64,000 bases of DNA, from positions 124,001 to 188,000 of the forward strand of contig NZ_PEBU01000008.1 of assembly GCF_002887595.1 (NCBI RefSeq), in the 5' to 3' direction. Positions 11,114 through 18,806 of this stretch are shown piece after piece (position 1 is the stretch's first letter; each line of letters starts with the position of its first letter). The translations under genes were made by a program, and so were the position numbers. The notes beneath the pieces are model-generated. The model was given only the letters and a program-made list of their open reading frames with translations. It searched no databases and had not been told where the DNA came from. This DNA comes from Bowmanella denitrificans. GTDB lineage: Bacteria; Pseudomonadota; Gammaproteobacteria; Enterobacterales; Alteromonadaceae.

Positions 11114-11518
11114 TTACTTAACCACCTTCAGCTGTGGTCGCCCTTTTGGTGGTTCAGGAGGCGGGGTAGGCTCAGGAGGAGAGGTTTCAGGTTCTTCCTC
11201 GAAAATCGTACCAGCACCGTTCTCTCTGGCATAAATTGCCAGCACAGCTTGTATAGGCACTTCCAGACGCCTGGCAACACCGCCAAAGCGTGCATCAAAA
11301 GTCACATCCAGATTACCCATCTGCAACTTGCCACAGGCGCTGGGAGCGATATTCAGTACAATCTGCCCATCCCTGACATGCTCCAGCGGTACTTGTGTGC
11401 CCGGCACTCTGGCATCCACCACCAAATGGGGAGTCAGATCGTTATCTACTATCCACTCATAAAAAGCCCTAAGCAAATAGGGCTTGTTGGAAGTCATCTT
11501 GATAATACTGTCCATCAT
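11114..11518 (-). CDS. sspB: ClpXP specificity-enhancing factor SspB
   Basis: SspB is a dimeric adaptor that binds ssrA-tagged peptides and the N-domain of ClpX, speeding degradation of trans-translation products. The 134-residue protein has the conserved N-terminal core (SNKPYLLRAFYEWIVDN, LNIAPSACGKL, FDARFGG). A Pro/Glu-rich flexible tail follows, ending in the ClpX-binding peptide RPQLKVVK. Its start codon overlaps the sspA stop by one base (TGATG), so it is translated from the sspAB mRNA. Confidence 0.97.
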   Translation of the reverse strand: MMDSIIKMTSNKPYLLRAFYEWIVDNDLTPHLVVDARVPGTQVPLEHVRDGQIVLNIAPSACGKLQMGNLDVTFDARFGGVARRLEVPIQAVLAIYARENGAGTIFEEEPETSPPEPTPPPEPPKGRPQLKVVK

Positions 11519-12150
11519 CAGAGCGGGTTGTGGATTTCACGTTCCTGATCGGTCAGTGATGCTTTAAAGGAGCTGCGATCAAAGATCCGGTTCATATAGG
11601 CTTTGACTTCCTTAGCCCCTGCACCTGAAATTTCAATTCCCAGGGCGGGTAAGCGCCACAACAGTGGAGCCAGGTAGCAATCAACCAGACTGAACTCTTC
11701 GCTCATAAAGAATGGATTGTCGGCAAACAGTGGCGCCAGAGCCAGAATGTTCTCACGCAGTTCCTGACGGGCTGCGGCAACGTCACCAGCACCTTTCAGA
11801 ATCTTTTCTGCCAGGCTATACCAATCCTGTTCGATGCGATGCATCATCAGACGGCTCTGCCCACGGGAAACCGGATATACAGGCATCAAGGGTGGGTGCG
11901 GGAAGCGCTCATCCAGATATTCCATGATGATATGCGAACGATACAATACCAACTCGCGATCAACCAGGGTGGGCAGTGTGCCATATGGATTCAAATCAAT
12001 CAGATCCTCTGGCTGGTTAGCCGGATCCACGTAGCAGATTTCAACACCCACACCTTTCTCAGCCAGCACAATACGTACTTGATGGCTGTATATGTCCAGC
12101 GTGTCCGAGAATAATGTCATGATCGAACGTTTGTTCGCGGCTAAGGCCAT
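11518..12150 (-). CDS. sspA: Stringent starvation protein A (RNA polymerase-associated, GST fold)
   Basis: SspA associates with RNA polymerase and modulates transcription in stationary phase and acid stress. The 210-residue protein has the glutathione-S-transferase fold without the catalytic residue: an N-terminal thioredoxin-like part (VLAEKGVGVEICYVD, NPYGTLPTLVDREL, SHIIMEYLDERFP) and a helical C-terminal part. GGAGGAG eight bases upstream supports the ATG at 12150 over an internal ATG at codon 11. It heads sspAB. A long inverted repeat lies just upstream. Confidence 0.97.
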   Translation of the reverse strand: MALAANKRSIMTLFSDTLDIYSHQVRIVLAEKGVGVEICYVDPANQPEDLIDLNPYGTLPTLVDRELVLYRSHIIMEYLDERFPHPPLMPVYPVSRGQSRLMMHRIEQDWYSLAEKILKGAGDVAAARQELRENILALAPLFADNPFFMSEEFSLVDCYLAPLLWRLPALGIEISGAGAKEVKAYMNRIFDRSSFKASLTDQEREIHNPL

Positions 12151-12180
12151 TCACACTCCTCCAAAAACCAAATATCCAAC

Positions 12181-12232
12181 GCCAATTTTATTAGTCAAAT
12201 CACAACCGTATGATTTAGCTAATAAAATTGGC
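12181..12232. repeat. Near-perfect 22-bp inverted repeat upstream of sspA
   Basis: Two 22-base arms (12181-12202 and 12211-12232), which differ by only two bases when paired, flank an eight-base loop, CAACCGTA. The arms are AT-rich (GCCAATTTTATTAG...) and no U-tract follows on either strand, so this does not look like a terminator. It sits 30 bases upstream of the sspA start and 50 bases from the petC terminator, and could be an operator, a cruciform or an mRNA leader hairpin. Confidence 0.75.
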
Positions 12233-12245
12233 ATCATCTAAAACG

Positions 12246-12285
12246 TTAAAAAAGGGCAGTGTGAATCACCACACTGCCCTTTCGC
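12246..12285 (-). terminator. Terminator of the petABC operon
   Basis: On the minus strand a 12-bp stem (AAGGGCAGTGTG and its complement, six-base loop) is followed by a run of Ts. It lies 25 bases beyond the petC stop. Confidence 0.88.
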
Positions 12286-12309
12286 GATTATACAGGAATT
12301 TGTGCCTAA

Positions 12310-13047
12310 TTAGTGCACATCACGCCAATATTCTTTCTTCAGCAGGTAAACAAATACAAACAGAACCAGAACAAAGACTATGACCCAACGACCAATGCTT
12401 TCGGCTTCCAATCTGGATGGCTCTCCCAGATAAACCAGGTAGTTCACCAAATCCAAAACTGCAGCATCATATTCGTCAGGGCTTAGCATGCCGGAACCAT
12501 CAGATTTAATGCCCACATACACAGACTGCATTTCACCATCGATCATACGCTCTTCATGCTGATCATAAGGCACCCCTTGCAGCTCCTGCAGAACATGTGG
12601 CATACCCACTTCAGGGAAAACCTTATTGTTCACACCAAACGGACGGCTTTCGTCGACATAAAAACTTCTGAAGTAAGTGTACAGCCAGTCTGCGCCGCGC
12701 ACCCTTGCAACTAGCGTCAGATCCGGAGGCGGGGCTCCGAACCATTTGGCAGCAGACTCTTTTGGAATCGCGCTCTTCATATAGTCACCGACTTTCTCAC
12801 CTGTTACCTGCAGATTTTCCTGCCCCAGGTCCAGCGGAACGCCCAGATCTTCAAAGGTGCGCTGATAGCGCTGATATTGTGTCTGGTGGCAGCCCATGCA
12901 GTAGTTCATAAAGATCTGTGCACCACGCTGCAGTGACGGTTGGTCAGTACGGTCAATATGAGCTTTATCCAGATGCACACTATGACCACCGGCTGCCATG
13001 GCCAGAGACGGCAATAACAGGCCAATTAGAACAACGAGCTTCTTCAT
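12310..13047 (-). CDS. petC: Cytochrome c1, bc1 complex subunit
   Basis: Cytochrome c1 carries electrons from the Rieske protein to soluble cytochrome c in the respiratory bc1 complex. The 245-residue protein has a signal peptide ending near AMAAGG, the covalent haem site CMGCH (Cys 50, Cys 53, His 54), and a single C-terminal membrane helix (about 215-235) followed by a basic tail. Its start overlaps the petB stop (TAATG). The probable sixth haem ligand methionine lies in the C-terminal half (GVNNKVFPEVGMPHVL). Confidence 0.97.
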   Translation of the reverse strand: MKKLVVLIGLLLPSLAMAAGGHSVHLDKAHIDRTDQPSLQRGAQIFMNYCMGCHQTQYQRYQRTFEDLGVPLDLGQENLQVTGEKVGDYMKSAIPKESAAKWFGAPPPDLTLVARVRGADWLYTYFRSFYVDESRPFGVNNKVFPEVGMPHVLQELQGVPYDQHEERMIDGEMQSVYVGIKSDGSGMLSPDEYDAAVLDLVNYLVYLGEPSRLEAESIGRWVIVFVLVLFVFVYLLKKEYWRDVH

Positions 13048-14312
13048 TAACCTATCCTCTCTGGCAGTGGCTTGGTTTTCTCATTCTTACTGTACAACCA
13101 CAGCAAACCAAAGAAGGCGAAGTACATGATTGTCGCAATCTGAGACGCCGTGACTTTCCATGGCTCTTGTGGCGTACCGCCAAGATAGCCCAGGAACACA
13201 AATACAATGGCAAACACGATCAGGTTGTACTTGTGAATACCGCTGCGATAGCGCCAGGATTTCACTTTGCCACGGTCAATCCAGGGCAACAAGGCCAGCA
13301 TAATAATCGCAGCAAACATCGCAATAACACCGAACAACTTATCCGGCACCGCCTTTAAAATGGCGTAGAAAGGCGTGAAATACCAAACTGGGAAGATGTG
13401 CGCAGGGGTTTTTAGCGGGTTGGCAATTTCAAAGTTAGGTGCTTCAAGGAAATAGCCACCCATTTCAGGCTTAAAGAACATGATGTAACAGAAGGCCAGC
13501 AGGAAAACACTGAATGCCACCAAATCTTTCAGCACAATATGTGGGAAGAAAGGCACCACGTCATCAATAATGTCGTACTTGTTGGTGTAGTACTCGTGCA
13601 TTTTGAATTTGGTTTTCTCTTCTTCCTTTAATGAACCTTTTTTACGCTTAACTTCTACACCGTCTGGGTTGTTAGAACCCACCTCGTGCAGCGCAACAAT
13701 ATGCAGGAACACCAGTATCACGATAACCAGGGGCAGTGCAATGACATGCAAGGCAAAGAAGCGGTTCAGTGTGGCACCAGAGATAACATAATCGCCCTGA
13801 ATCCAAACGGTTAAGTCTTCGCCGATGACTGGTATAGCGCCGAACAGCGACACGATAACCTGAGCCCCCCAGTAAGACATCTGTCCCCAAGGCAATACAT
13901 AGCCCATAAAGGCTTCAGCCATCAGCGCCAGATAAATAAACATGCCGAACAGCCACAGCAACTCACGCGGCTTTTGATAAGAACCGTAGATCATGCCGCG
14001 GAACATATGCAGATACACAACGATAAAGAACGCAGAGGCGCCGGTGCTGTGCATGTAGCGGATAATATAACCGTAATCCACTTCACGCATAATATATTCG
14101 ACTGAGGCAAAAGCGCGCTCAGCGGACGGCTCAAAGCTCATGGTCAGCCAGATGCCGGTGACAATTTGGTTAACCAGTACGATAGTGGCCAAAAAGCCAA
14201 ATACGTACCAGAAATTCATATTTTTAGGTGCGGGGTACTCCATGGCGTGCATCTTGGCCACACGCATCATGGGAATACGATATTCAATCCAGTCGAGCAG
14301 ATTCTGCCACAT
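13047..14312 (-). CDS. petB: Cytochrome b, bc1 complex subunit
   Basis: Cytochrome b is the membrane core of the bc1 complex and holds haems bL and bH and the quinol/quinone sites. From the ATG at 14312 it is 421 residues, with eight or more hydrophobic helices. The paired histidines lie in HSTGASAFFIVVYLHMF and HVIALPLVIVILVFLHI, and PVWYFTPFYAILKAVP resembles the PEW(Y/F) quinol-site region with W in place of E. The longer frame to 14381 would overlap petA by 68 bases, so it was trimmed. A one-base gap separates it from petA. Confidence 0.96.
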   Translation of the reverse strand: MWQNLLDWIEYRIPMMRVAKMHAMEYPAPKNMNFWYVFGFLATIVLVNQIVTGIWLTMSFEPSAERAFASVEYIMREVDYGYIIRYMHSTGASAFFIVVYLHMFRGMIYGSYQKPRELLWLFGMFIYLALMAEAFMGYVLPWGQMSYWGAQVIVSLFGAIPVIGEDLTVWIQGDYVISGATLNRFFALHVIALPLVIVILVFLHIVALHEVGSNNPDGVEVKRKKGSLKEEEKTKFKMHEYYTNKYDIIDDVVPFFPHIVLKDLVAFSVFLLAFCYIMFFKPEMGGYFLEAPNFEIANPLKTPAHIFPVWYFTPFYAILKAVPDKLFGVIAMFAAIIMLALLPWIDRGKVKSWRYRSGIHKYNLIVFAIVFVFLGYLGGTPQEPWKVTASQIATIMYFAFFGLLWLYSKNEKTKPLPERIG

Positions 14313-14313
14313 G

Positions 14314-14907
14314 TTATGCCGCCCCCTCTTGTGAACCGATAAGTATGGTGTTGTCGTCGATATACATGTAAGGCGGTACAACCAGGTTCAGTGGCGCAGG
14401 TACCCCCTGGAATACACGACCAGCCATATCGAACTTGGAGCCATGGCACGGACAGAAGAAACCGTCTGGCACACCTTCAACCTGCTCCTCAAAGGCACCG
14501 CCTTTCAGATGCTGTGGAGAGCAACCAAGGTGAGTACAAATGCCCACCAACACCAGATATTCTTCTTTCAAAGAACGGTATCTGTTGTGAGCAAACTCGG
14601 GCTGCTGTGGCTCGTCAGAGTTGGGGTCTTTGAGCTTATCTTCATGGTTCGCCAGTTCTGCCAGCAACTCTGGAGTACGACGTACAATCCAAACCGGTTT
14701 GCTTCGCCATTCAATGCGTAACAACTGACCTGGTTCGACTTTGCTGATATCTACTTCCACATCAGCACCGGCAGCTTTGGCTTTGGCACTGGGGTTCCAG
14801 GAAGCAATAAATGGCACAGCCACGCCCGCCACTCCGACGCCGCCCACCACAGAGGTGGCTATCGTCAGGAATCGGCGCCTGCTGTTATCTACTGGCGCAT
14901 TGCTCAT
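14314..14907 (-). CDS. petA: Ubiquinol-cytochrome c reductase Rieske iron-sulfur subunit
   Basis: This subunit takes the first electron from ubiquinol with its 2Fe-2S cluster. The 197-residue protein carries an N-terminal Tat-type motif (SRRRFLTIAT), a membrane anchor at about residues 15-35, and the cluster motifs CTHLGC and CPCHGS. The start at 14907 (MSNAPVD) is supported by GGAG eight bases upstream and by the family length; the frame is open further upstream. It is the first gene of petABC. Confidence 0.97.
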   Translation of the reverse strand: MSNAPVDNSRRRFLTIATSVVGGVGVAGVAVPFIASWNPSAKAKAAGADVEVDISKVEPGQLLRIEWRSKPVWIVRRTPELLAELANHEDKLKDPNSDEPQQPEFAHNRYRSLKEEYLVLVGICTHLGCSPQHLKGGAFEEQVEGVPDGFFCPCHGSKFDMAGRVFQGVPAPLNLVVPPYMYIDDNTILIGSQEGAA

Positions 14908-15100
14908 CCACTTTTCTCCAAAGGTTGGATTTAGTGTATTTCCTGACCATTCGTCTTCTGGGATTTGCAAATGTTACAGGAAATCTTGGGGGTTATATTT
15001 TAGCGGGAAATGATAAAAGAAAACCCCTGCAAAACACAAGGAAATGATGGGTAAAACAAGGTATTAGTTGACTTAATACTGGCAGGCAAGGGCAACAAAA

Positions 15101-15130
15101 AGAAAAACCCGGCCATGGCCGGGTTTTTGC
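15101..15130 (-). terminator. Terminator after rpsI
   Basis: The 16-base palindrome CCCGGCCATGGCCGGG at 15108-15123 is flanked by five As and five Ts, so it can act in both directions. It lies just beyond the rpsI stop. Confidence 0.85.
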
Positions 15131-15146
15131 AACATGCTGCGTAATC

Positions 15147-15539
15147 TTAACGCTTGGAGAACTGAGGACGTCTGCGGGCTTTGTGCAAACCGACCTTTTT
15201 ACGTTCAACTTCACGAGCATCACGAGTCACGAAACCTGCTTTACGCAGAGCCGGACGCAGTGCTTCGTCATATTCCATCAGAGCACGAGTGATACCGTGA
15301 CGGATAGCGCCAGCCTGACCGCTGATACCACCACCAGTTACAGTGATGTACAGGTCAAACTTGTCAGTCATTTCCAACAGTTCCAAAGGCTGACGTACTA
15401 CCATGCGAGCGGTTTCACGACCGAAGAACTCTTCGATAGTGCGCTTGTTGATAGTGATTTTACCACTGCCTGGGCGAATGAATACGCGAGCAGTGGAGCT
15501 TTTACGACGGCCAGTACCGTAATATTGATTATCTGCCAT
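15147..15539 (-). CDS. rpsI: 30S ribosomal protein S9
   Basis: S9 is a small-subunit head protein whose C-terminal tail reaches the P-site tRNA. The 130-residue protein starts [19 protein letters not shown] and ends with the invariant basic tail [11 protein letters not shown]. It lies 13 bases downstream of rplM in the usual two-gene operon. Confidence 0.99.
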   Translation of the reverse strand: MADNQYYGTGRRKSSTARVFIRPGSGKITINKRTIEEFFGRETARMVVRQPLELLEMTDKFDLYITVTGGGISGQAGAIRHGITRALMEYDEALRPALRKAGFVTRDAREVERKKVGLHKARRRPQFSKR

Positions 15540-15552
15540 AACTCAATGCTCC

Positions 15553-15981
15553 TTAAATATCCAGAACCTGTGGCTGCTGAGCGGCATGGGCATGCTCAGA
15601 ACCAGCGTAGACCTTCATTTTGCGGAACATCGCACGGCCCAGAGGACCTTTAGGCAACATACCTTTAACCGCTCTTTCGATGATCAGCTCAGGCTTGTGG
15701 GCTTGCAGCTTCTCGAAAGTGGTTTCCTTCAGACCACCAACGTAGCCAGTATAGGAATAGTACATCTTGTCCTTGGTCTTATTACCAGTTACACGTACTT
15801 TTTCAGCGTTGATAACCACAATGTAGTCACCTGTGTCCACGTGAGGCGTGTACTCAGGCTTGTGTTTACCGCGCAGACGACGGGCGATTTCGGTCGCCAG
15901 GCGTCCAAGAGTCTTGTCTGTGGCGTCAACCACGAACCAGTCACGTTTTACCGTCTCTGGCTTAGCAACAAAAGTTTTCAT
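15553..15981 (-). CDS. rplM: 50S ribosomal protein L13
   Basis: L13 is an early-assembly large-subunit protein. In E. coli it is also the autogenous repressor of the rplM-rpsI operon. The 142-residue protein shows family motifs [32 protein letters not shown] and [13 protein letters not shown]. Its leader is about 140 bases long from the predicted promoter and GC-rich with hairpins, as expected for leader-based autoregulation. Confidence 0.99.
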   Translation of the reverse strand: MKTFVAKPETVKRDWFVVDATDKTLGRLATEIARRLRGKHKPEYTPHVDTGDYIVVINAEKVRVTGNKTKDKMYYSYTGYVGGLKETTFEKLQAHKPELIIERAVKGMLPKGPLGRAMFRKMKVYAGSEHAHAAQQPQVLDI

Positions 15982-16134
15982 TTTGACTTACCCAAAAGAT
16001 TCAAATAGTTACTTGCGCCAACTTGCAGCCATGCTGCCAGTCAGCTGCTAAACCGGTGTATTTGCCCCTTCGAGCAAGCCGGTTGTCCCGCCTTCCCAAG
16101 GCGGCAGTTGTAACTGGGCAGGGCGCGCATTATA
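15982..16134 (-). promoter_or_regulatory. rplM-rpsI promoter and structured leader
   Basis: On the minus strand a perfect TATAAT lies at 16129-16134 and is followed by a GC-only discriminator (GCGCGCCC), typical of stringently controlled ribosomal promoters. No good -35 box was found. The transcript leader to the rplM start is about 140 bases and contains a CCGCC...GGCGG hairpin at about 16088-16104 and other self-complementary stretches. It may be the target of L13 autoregulation; that is an inference. Confidence 0.6.
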
Positions 16135-16194
16135 CAGAATTTAGAATAAAAGGCGAGGGTAAATTTTAGGCAAAAGGTGATTCTTTGCATTTAT

Positions 16195-16222
16195 TAAAAA
16201 CCCGGCATAAGCCGGGTTTAAC
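16195..16222 (-). terminator. Terminator after luxS
   Basis: On the minus strand the stem CCCGGC / GCCGGG with a four-base loop is followed by TTTTTAATAA. It lies about 15 bases beyond the luxS stop. Confidence 0.8.
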
Positions 16223-16233
16223 CTTTGGATTTG

Positions 16234-16743
16234 CTATAGCTTACCCAAAATTTCGTCGCTTAATTTCAGATCATCGTTCTTATTCACAGCGACACCCGCC
16301 CCGATGACATCACGGGCGATATCCTGGGCTTCCAGCAAGGAGTGCATGGCATAGGTACCACATTGGTATTCGTTTAGCTCAGGAATCTCAGACTGATTGG
16401 CCACCTTGATAACATCCTGCATAGCCGCCAGCCAGGCATCTGCCACTCGCTGCTCGGAAGGTTCACCAATCAGGCTCATGTAAAAACCAGTACGGCATCC
16501 CATAGGGGAAATATCGATAATCTCCACACCATTACCGTTTAAATGATCACGCATAAAACCAGCAAATAAATGCTCCAGTGTGTGAATTCCCTTTTCGCTC
16601 AGAATGTTCTGATTAGGAACACAAAAACGCAGGTCAAACACAGTTATGGTATCCCCTTTTGGGGTACTCATGGTTTTAGCCACGCGCACTGCTGGCGCAT
16701 GCATACGGGTATGGTCAACGGTAAAGCTATCTAGCAATGGCAT
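16234..16743 (-). CDS. luxS: S-ribosylhomocysteine lyase LuxS
   Basis: LuxS cleaves S-ribosylhomocysteine to homocysteine and DPD, the precursor of autoinducer-2, in the activated methyl cycle. The 169-residue protein has the metal-binding HTLEH (His 54, His 58) and Cys 128 in YQCGTY, together with the conserved MGCRTGFYM. Length and all catalytic residues are normal. It appears monocistronic, with its own terminator. Confidence 0.98.
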   Translation of the reverse strand: MPLLDSFTVDHTRMHAPAVRVAKTMSTPKGDTITVFDLRFCVPNQNILSEKGIHTLEHLFAGFMRDHLNGNGVEIIDISPMGCRTGFYMSLIGEPSEQRVADAWLAAMQDVIKVANQSEIPELNEYQCGTYAMHSLLEAQDIARDVIGAGVAVNKNDDLKLSDEILGKL

Positions 16744-16832
16744 CGGCTTCTCCAGATTGGGTTATGATAAAAAGGGCGCATAGAATAACACTATTGCCAA
16801 CCGGCCTAAACTGCCCAATAGTTTTTAGCGCA

Positions 16833-17396
16833 CTACAAGCTGGGCAAAGATTTAATCAGGGGTAACAGGGGCTTAAAGGCGGGATGCAGGGCACTGGCCA
16901 GCCACTCAAACAACAACATCTCCACATTACAAAGTCTACAGCCTTCCTGAGTGAGTCTTTGCAGCGCCAGTTGCTTATGTGCTTCCTGCTTTGACGCCAC
17001 AGCATCGGCAATAATATACACAGCGTGTTTTTGCGCTAGCAAGCCTAAAGCCGTCTGCAACACACATATATGGGCTTCAATCCCACAAAGTATTAAATAT
17101 GGTCGATTAAGTGCGGCCACCTGGCGGGCAAAATCTGGCTCTGAACAAGCGTCAAAATGCTGTTTGGCAATAGGACGCCGCGCACTAAGCAGAGCGCTTA
17201 TCTCAGGAACAGTCGGCCCTAGACCAGCAGGATTCTGTTCCAGCCAAAGGATAGGGATATCCAATTGCACTGCGCCTTGTAATAAGACGCAGATGCGGTG
17301 AATTAAACTTTCTGCGTCCGGCATCATACGCGCCAGTTTGCCCTGGACGTCCACTAATACCAGGGCACTATTCTGCGCGCTGAGGCGGGTAGGCAT
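16833..17396 (-). CDS. Isochorismatase-family cysteine hydrolase
   Basis: This 187-residue protein has the isochorismatase-like fold. The putative catalytic triad is Asp in LVLVDVQGKL, Lys in IAKQHFDAC and Cys in GIEAHICVLQ. It resembles the YcaC-type hydrolases of unknown substrate rather than true isochorismatases, and there are no siderophore genes nearby. It lies three bases behind the DUF4870 gene on the same strand, so the two are probably co-transcribed. Confidence 0.85.
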   Translation of the reverse strand: MPTRLSAQNSALVLVDVQGKLARMMPDAESLIHRICVLLQGAVQLDIPILWLEQNPAGLGPTVPEISALLSARRPIAKQHFDACSEPDFARQVAALNRPYLILCGIEAHICVLQTALGLLAQKHAVYIIADAVASKQEAHKQLALQRLTQEGCRLCNVEMLLFEWLASALHPAFKPLLPLIKSLPSL

Positions 17397-17399
17397 AAA

Positions 17400-17750
17400 C
17401 TATTTAATTAAACGTACAGCAAAAGGTACGCGAAAGTCCTTACCACTGGACACGGCAACGGCCCCTAAAATACAAAAAATCAGGTGTACCAAACCAATAA
17501 TTGGAATGAGCAACGCACCTATCAGAATCACGGTTAAGATCATGGCTGCGATGTAGGCAAATATGGCAGTGATAGACCAGTTCAAGGCTTCTTTGGATTG
17601 GTCCAATACATACGCATCATCCTTTTTCACCAGATAAAACACCAATCCGGGAATAAAGCCGAAGAAAATGGTCCCTATCCACAGAAGCAGCGCCAGGTTT
17701 TTAGAATCCTGACTGATGACGCCTGATTCGGTTGGAAGTGAGTCTGACAT
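17400..17750 (-). CDS. DUF4870 family small membrane protein
   Basis: This 116-residue inner-membrane protein has about four hydrophobic segments. It shows the DUF4870 pattern: an N-terminal LALLLWIGTIFFGFIPGLVFYLVKKDD, then a DQSKEALNW motif before the third helix. The function of the family is unknown. It sits directly upstream of the isochorismatase-like gene. Confidence 0.8.
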   Translation of the reverse strand: MSDSLPTESGVISQDSKNLALLLWIGTIFFGFIPGLVFYLVKKDDAYVLDQSKEALNWSITAIFAYIAAMILTVILIGALLIPIIGLVHLIFCILGAVAVSSGKDFRVPFAVRLIK

Positions 17751-17843
17751 ACAATTATCCTTATTTTCTGTTGTAGGAAACTGGTTTAAAAATCGACTCT
17801 ACAAGAGAAAAGCACATCGCACTACTACGACCAGATGCTTAAA

Positions 17844-18266
17844 CTACATCGCGGCTCGTATTGTCACCTTATCGCCAGACTTAATATGGTTAGCAGCAAA
17901 CCAGCCCTGATTCATTTCCCAGGCATAGCTTGCGGGCGATTCTGAGTCCACTGGGGTCAGATCATGGGGCTGCATAGGTTTAATCACCAGTATTTCACCC
18001 TCGGCATTCAAAAATGCCACGTCCAGCGGTATCAGGGTATTTTTCATCCACATACTGATCACTCTGGGCTGTTGGTACTCAAACAGCATGCCGCAATCGC
18101 TGCAAAGTGATTCACGGTGCATCAACCCCATGGCTCGCGCCTCATAACTTTGTGCAAGTTCAAGCTGCAGTTGTTTTTCGCCCACTGACACCTCCACTTT
18201 GCCAAACAGGCTAGCTGCAGCCAAGCCTGAAACCGCCAAACCCAATAAAACCAATAGTAAGCGCAT
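17844..18266 (-). CDS. DUF192 family exported protein
   Basis: This 140-residue protein has an N-terminal hydrophobic export signal (to about residue 19) and the DUF192 domain: ARAMGLMHRESLCSDCGMLFEY, then SMWMKNTLIPLDVAFLN and a C-terminal ALE-like AWEMNQGWF. The family is widespread and its role is unknown. The pair of cysteines in CSDC is a visible feature in the conserved loop. Confidence 0.85.
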   Translation of the reverse strand: MRLLLVLLGLAVSGLAAASLFGKVEVSVGEKQLQLELAQSYEARAMGLMHRESLCSDCGMLFEYQQPRVISMWMKNTLIPLDVAFLNAEGEILVIKPMQPHDLTPVDSESPASYAWEMNQGWFAANHIKSGDKVTIRAAM

Positions 18267-18337
18267 TGTTTTTCTACCTTGAGGATCCTGAGCGTTAAGG
18301 TATCGCTACAGCGAAGCCGACGCAACATGCAGCATAG

Positions 18338-18793
18338 TTATAAGCCACTGATAAAGGGCTCTATTTCACTCGCCTTGTCAGACAACAACAGAGGAATCTG
18401 CAACTTCCCCAGTGCTTGGGCCTGAATTAGATCACGAAACAATGGACCAACATCGCAGGCAATGCCAATACAGCCGTTTTCCTCTGCCTGTCGGTACGTT
18501 TCAATAAGCTCTGGTAAAGCCTCGCTGGTCAGCGCCGCTTCGTTGCCGGCATGCTCATACAATATCCATCCGGATAACTTAGCAGCAGCCAACAACAGCG
18601 CTTGTCGATAGCGCAGCAGCCCGGGGCGATTAAAACTCCCCCGGGGAAAACTGTGTAAAACACGCCCATGCAGTTTCAGTTCAAAAGTGCCGTGTTCCAG
18701 CATTGGGATAACCAGATGATCATTATGACAGCAAGTATAGATGAGCCTAAAACGCTGAATGGTCAAATCTCCAACACTCAGCGTTTCAGACAC
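18338..18793 (-). CDS. Protein of unknown function, downstream of HMG-CoA reductase
   Basis: I do not recognise this 151-residue protein. It has no signal peptide or obvious membrane helix. Visible features are two adjacent cysteines (YTCCHNDHLVIP), an HGTFELKLHGRVLHSFPRGSFNRPG stretch rich in His, Gly and Arg, and an acidic helical C-terminal half. It begins 13 bases after the HMG-CoA reductase stop on the same strand and is probably co-transcribed with it. The normal codon pattern and operon spacing support a real gene. Confidence 0.6.
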   Translation of the reverse strand: MSETLSVGDLTIQRFRLIYTCCHNDHLVIPMLEHGTFELKLHGRVLHSFPRGSFNRPGLLRYRQALLLAAAKLSGWILYEHAGNEAALTSEALPELIETYRQAEENGCIGIACDVGPLFRDLIQAQALGKLQIPLLLSDKASEIEPFISGL

Positions 18794-18806
18794 TGGAATT
18801 GAACGG

